Positions 5,865 to 6,677 of a stretch of 6,677 nt of DNA are shown here, one piece after another. The notes under the pieces are model-generated. The model was not told where the DNA came from, made no database searches, and saw nothing but the letters and a program-made list of their open reading frames with translations. Numbering within the stretch: position 1 is the stretch's first letter; each line of letters starts with the position of its first letter. A program made the position numbers and the translations under genes. The stretch comes from Phycisphaerales bacterium (GTDB taxonomy: Bacteria > Planctomycetota > Phycisphaerae > Tepidisphaerales > Tepidisphaeraceae). The stretch lies in contig JAQGHJ010000369.1 of the NCBI GenBank assembly GCA_028288905.1, positions 1 through 6,677 of the forward strand. The letters run 5' to 3'.

Positions 5865-5872
5865 TCGCGGAC

Positions 5873-6677
5873 ATGCGCGCCATCAATCCCGCCACCGAGG
5901 CGATCGTCGCCGAGTATCCGGACCACTCGCCCGAGCAGCTCGAATGGTCGGTCACCCGGGCGGGCGAGGCGTTCGATGGGTGGCGGCAAACGCCGCTAGC
6001 CCGCCGGGCGGAGCTGATGCGGGCGGCCGCCGTTGTGTTCCGCTCCCGCGCCGCCGACCTCGCCCGCCTGATGGGCGTCGAGATGGGCAAGCCGGTCGTC
6101 GCCGGCGAGGCGGAAATCGAAAAGTGCGCGGCGTGCTGCGACCACTTCGCCGACCGCGCGGCCGACTACCTGGCCCCCAATTTCATCGCGTCCGACGCCG
6201 CCCGTAGCTACGTCCGGCACGACCCGCTCGGGGCCGTGTTCGCGGTCATGCCGTGGAACTTCCCGTTCTGGCAGGTCGTCCGGTTCGCCGCCCCGGCCCT
6301 CATGGCCGGCAACGTCGGGTTGCTCAAGCACGCCGAGAACGTCCCCGGCTGCGCGCTCGCCTGCGAGCGAATCTTCGCCGACGCCGGCTTCCCGCCCGGC
6401 GTGTTCACCACGCTGCTCGTCGACAAGGCGTACGCCGAGGCGGTTATCCGCCACCCGGTCGTGCGGGCGGTGACGCTGACCGGCAGCGAGCGGGCCGGCC
6501 GGGCCGTCGCGGCCGTCGCCGGGTCGGTGCTGAAGAAGGCGGTGCTGGAGCTGGGCGGCAGCGACCCGTTCGTCGTGCTGGCCGACGCGGACGTGACGGC
6601 CGCGGCGCGGGCGGCGGCCGAGTCCCGGTGCCTCAACGCCGGCCAGAGCTGCATCGCGGCCAAGCGGTTCGTGGTCG
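5873..6677 (+). CDS. NAD(P)-dependent aldehyde dehydrogenase, succinate-semialdehyde dehydrogenase type (C-terminus outside window)
   Basis: The first 268 residues of an aldehyde dehydrogenase superfamily enzyme, usually about 450-490 long. The frame is open to the window end. It starts MRAINPATEA, where family members of this type begin (INPATGE-like). Visible signatures are the MGKPVVAGEAEIEKCA segment (71-86), PWNFPFWQ (127-134) with the conserved Asn129, cofactor Lys152 within LLKHAENVPGCALA (150-163), the TGSERAGR nucleotide-binding loop (203-210), the general-base Glu226 in LELGGSDPF (225-233) and the catalytic Cys260 in NAGQSCIAAKRF (255-266). The MGK...E-EKCA and LKHA-NVPGCALA blocks are those of short YneI/Sad-like succinate-semialdehyde dehydrogenases, which oxidise succinic semialdehyde to succinate, so this substrate is likely but not proven. 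No aminotransferase gene is visible beside it. It is probably transcribed separately from gyrA, 441 bases upstream. No Shine-Dalgarno is seen. Confidence 0.9.
   Translation, partial: MRAINPATEAIVAEYPDHSPEQLEWSVTRAGEAFDGWRQTPLARRAELMRAAAVVFRSRAADLARLMGVEMGKPVVAGEAEIEKCAACCDHFADRAADYLAPNFIASDAARSYVRHDPLGAVFAVMPWNFPFWQVVRFAAPALMAGNVGLLKHAENVPGCALACERIFADAGFPPGVFTTLLVDKAYAEAVIRHPVVRAVTLTGSERAGRAVAAVAGSVLKKAVLELGGSDPFVVLADADVTAAARAAAESRCLNAGQSCIAAKRFVV

Larger units (their letters stand above)
5432..5872. other. Gene-free spacer between gyrA and the aldehyde dehydrogenase gene
   Basis: These 441 bases hold, in order, the long repeat copy with double hairpin (5461-5515), a 9-base direct repeat GACTCGATC (5525-5533 and 5559-5567), an 85-base palindrome (5576-5660), an unstructured stretch (5661-5724), the short repeat copy (5725-5761) and a TACAAT box just before the next start codon. 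Open frames here are Arg/Pro/Gly-rich, interrupt the palindromes and show no domain, so I call no protein. I saw no tRNA-like cloverleaf. Confidence 0.7.

Noticed and set aside
5515..6207. 230-codon plus-strand frame across the spacer and the start of the aldehyde dehydrogenase gene
   Set aside because: It overlaps the true dehydrogenase frame out of phase and reads through the palindromes; no recognisable protein.

Overview
This is a GC-rich (about 70% by eye) bacterial chromosome segment. Four traits together suggest a planctomycete, most likely Gemmata-like (Gemmataceae): a GyrA with HPHG-E-A-V-I-Y-P at the quinolone pocket, heavy use of CGG/CCG/GGG codons, start sites with weak or absent Shine-Dalgarno sequences, and large intergenic gaps filled with palindromic repeats. 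The lineage is an inference from style; no rRNA or marker comparison was possible.

Layout. Positions 1-2043, minus strand: two tandem paralogous genes for polytopic GT-C-type glycosyltransferase-like membrane proteins. The first in transcription order (2043-637) is complete. The second (586 to beyond position 1) loses its C-terminus at the window edge. Only 50 bases separate them, so they are probably one operon. Positions 2044-2521: a divergent intergenic region with two palindromic repeat copies, a promoter with a perfect TATAAT, and a strong hairpin at the very start of the predicted gyrA transcript. Positions 2522-5431, plus strand: gyrA, 969 residues, complete, with a long acidic Ala/Gly-rich tail. 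Positions 5432-5872: a gene-free stretch with a double hairpin just after gyrA, an 85-base near-perfect palindrome, and a further repeat copy. From 5873 to the window end, plus strand: the first 268 residues of an NAD(P)-dependent aldehyde dehydrogenase of the succinate-semialdehyde dehydrogenase type.

The genes do not form an obvious pathway: a lipid-linked sugar transfer operon, a core topoisomerase subunit and a catabolic dehydrogenase sit side by side, each apparently with its own promoter. I see no phage, transposase, CRISPR, toxin-antitoxin or defence gene, and no evidence of a new multi-gene system. The most distinctive content is non-coding. Four copies of one palindromic repeat family, in two size classes, flank gyrA on both sides in a symmetrical arrangement. 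In addition there are an unrelated 85-base palindrome and a hairpin placed directly at the gyrA transcription start.
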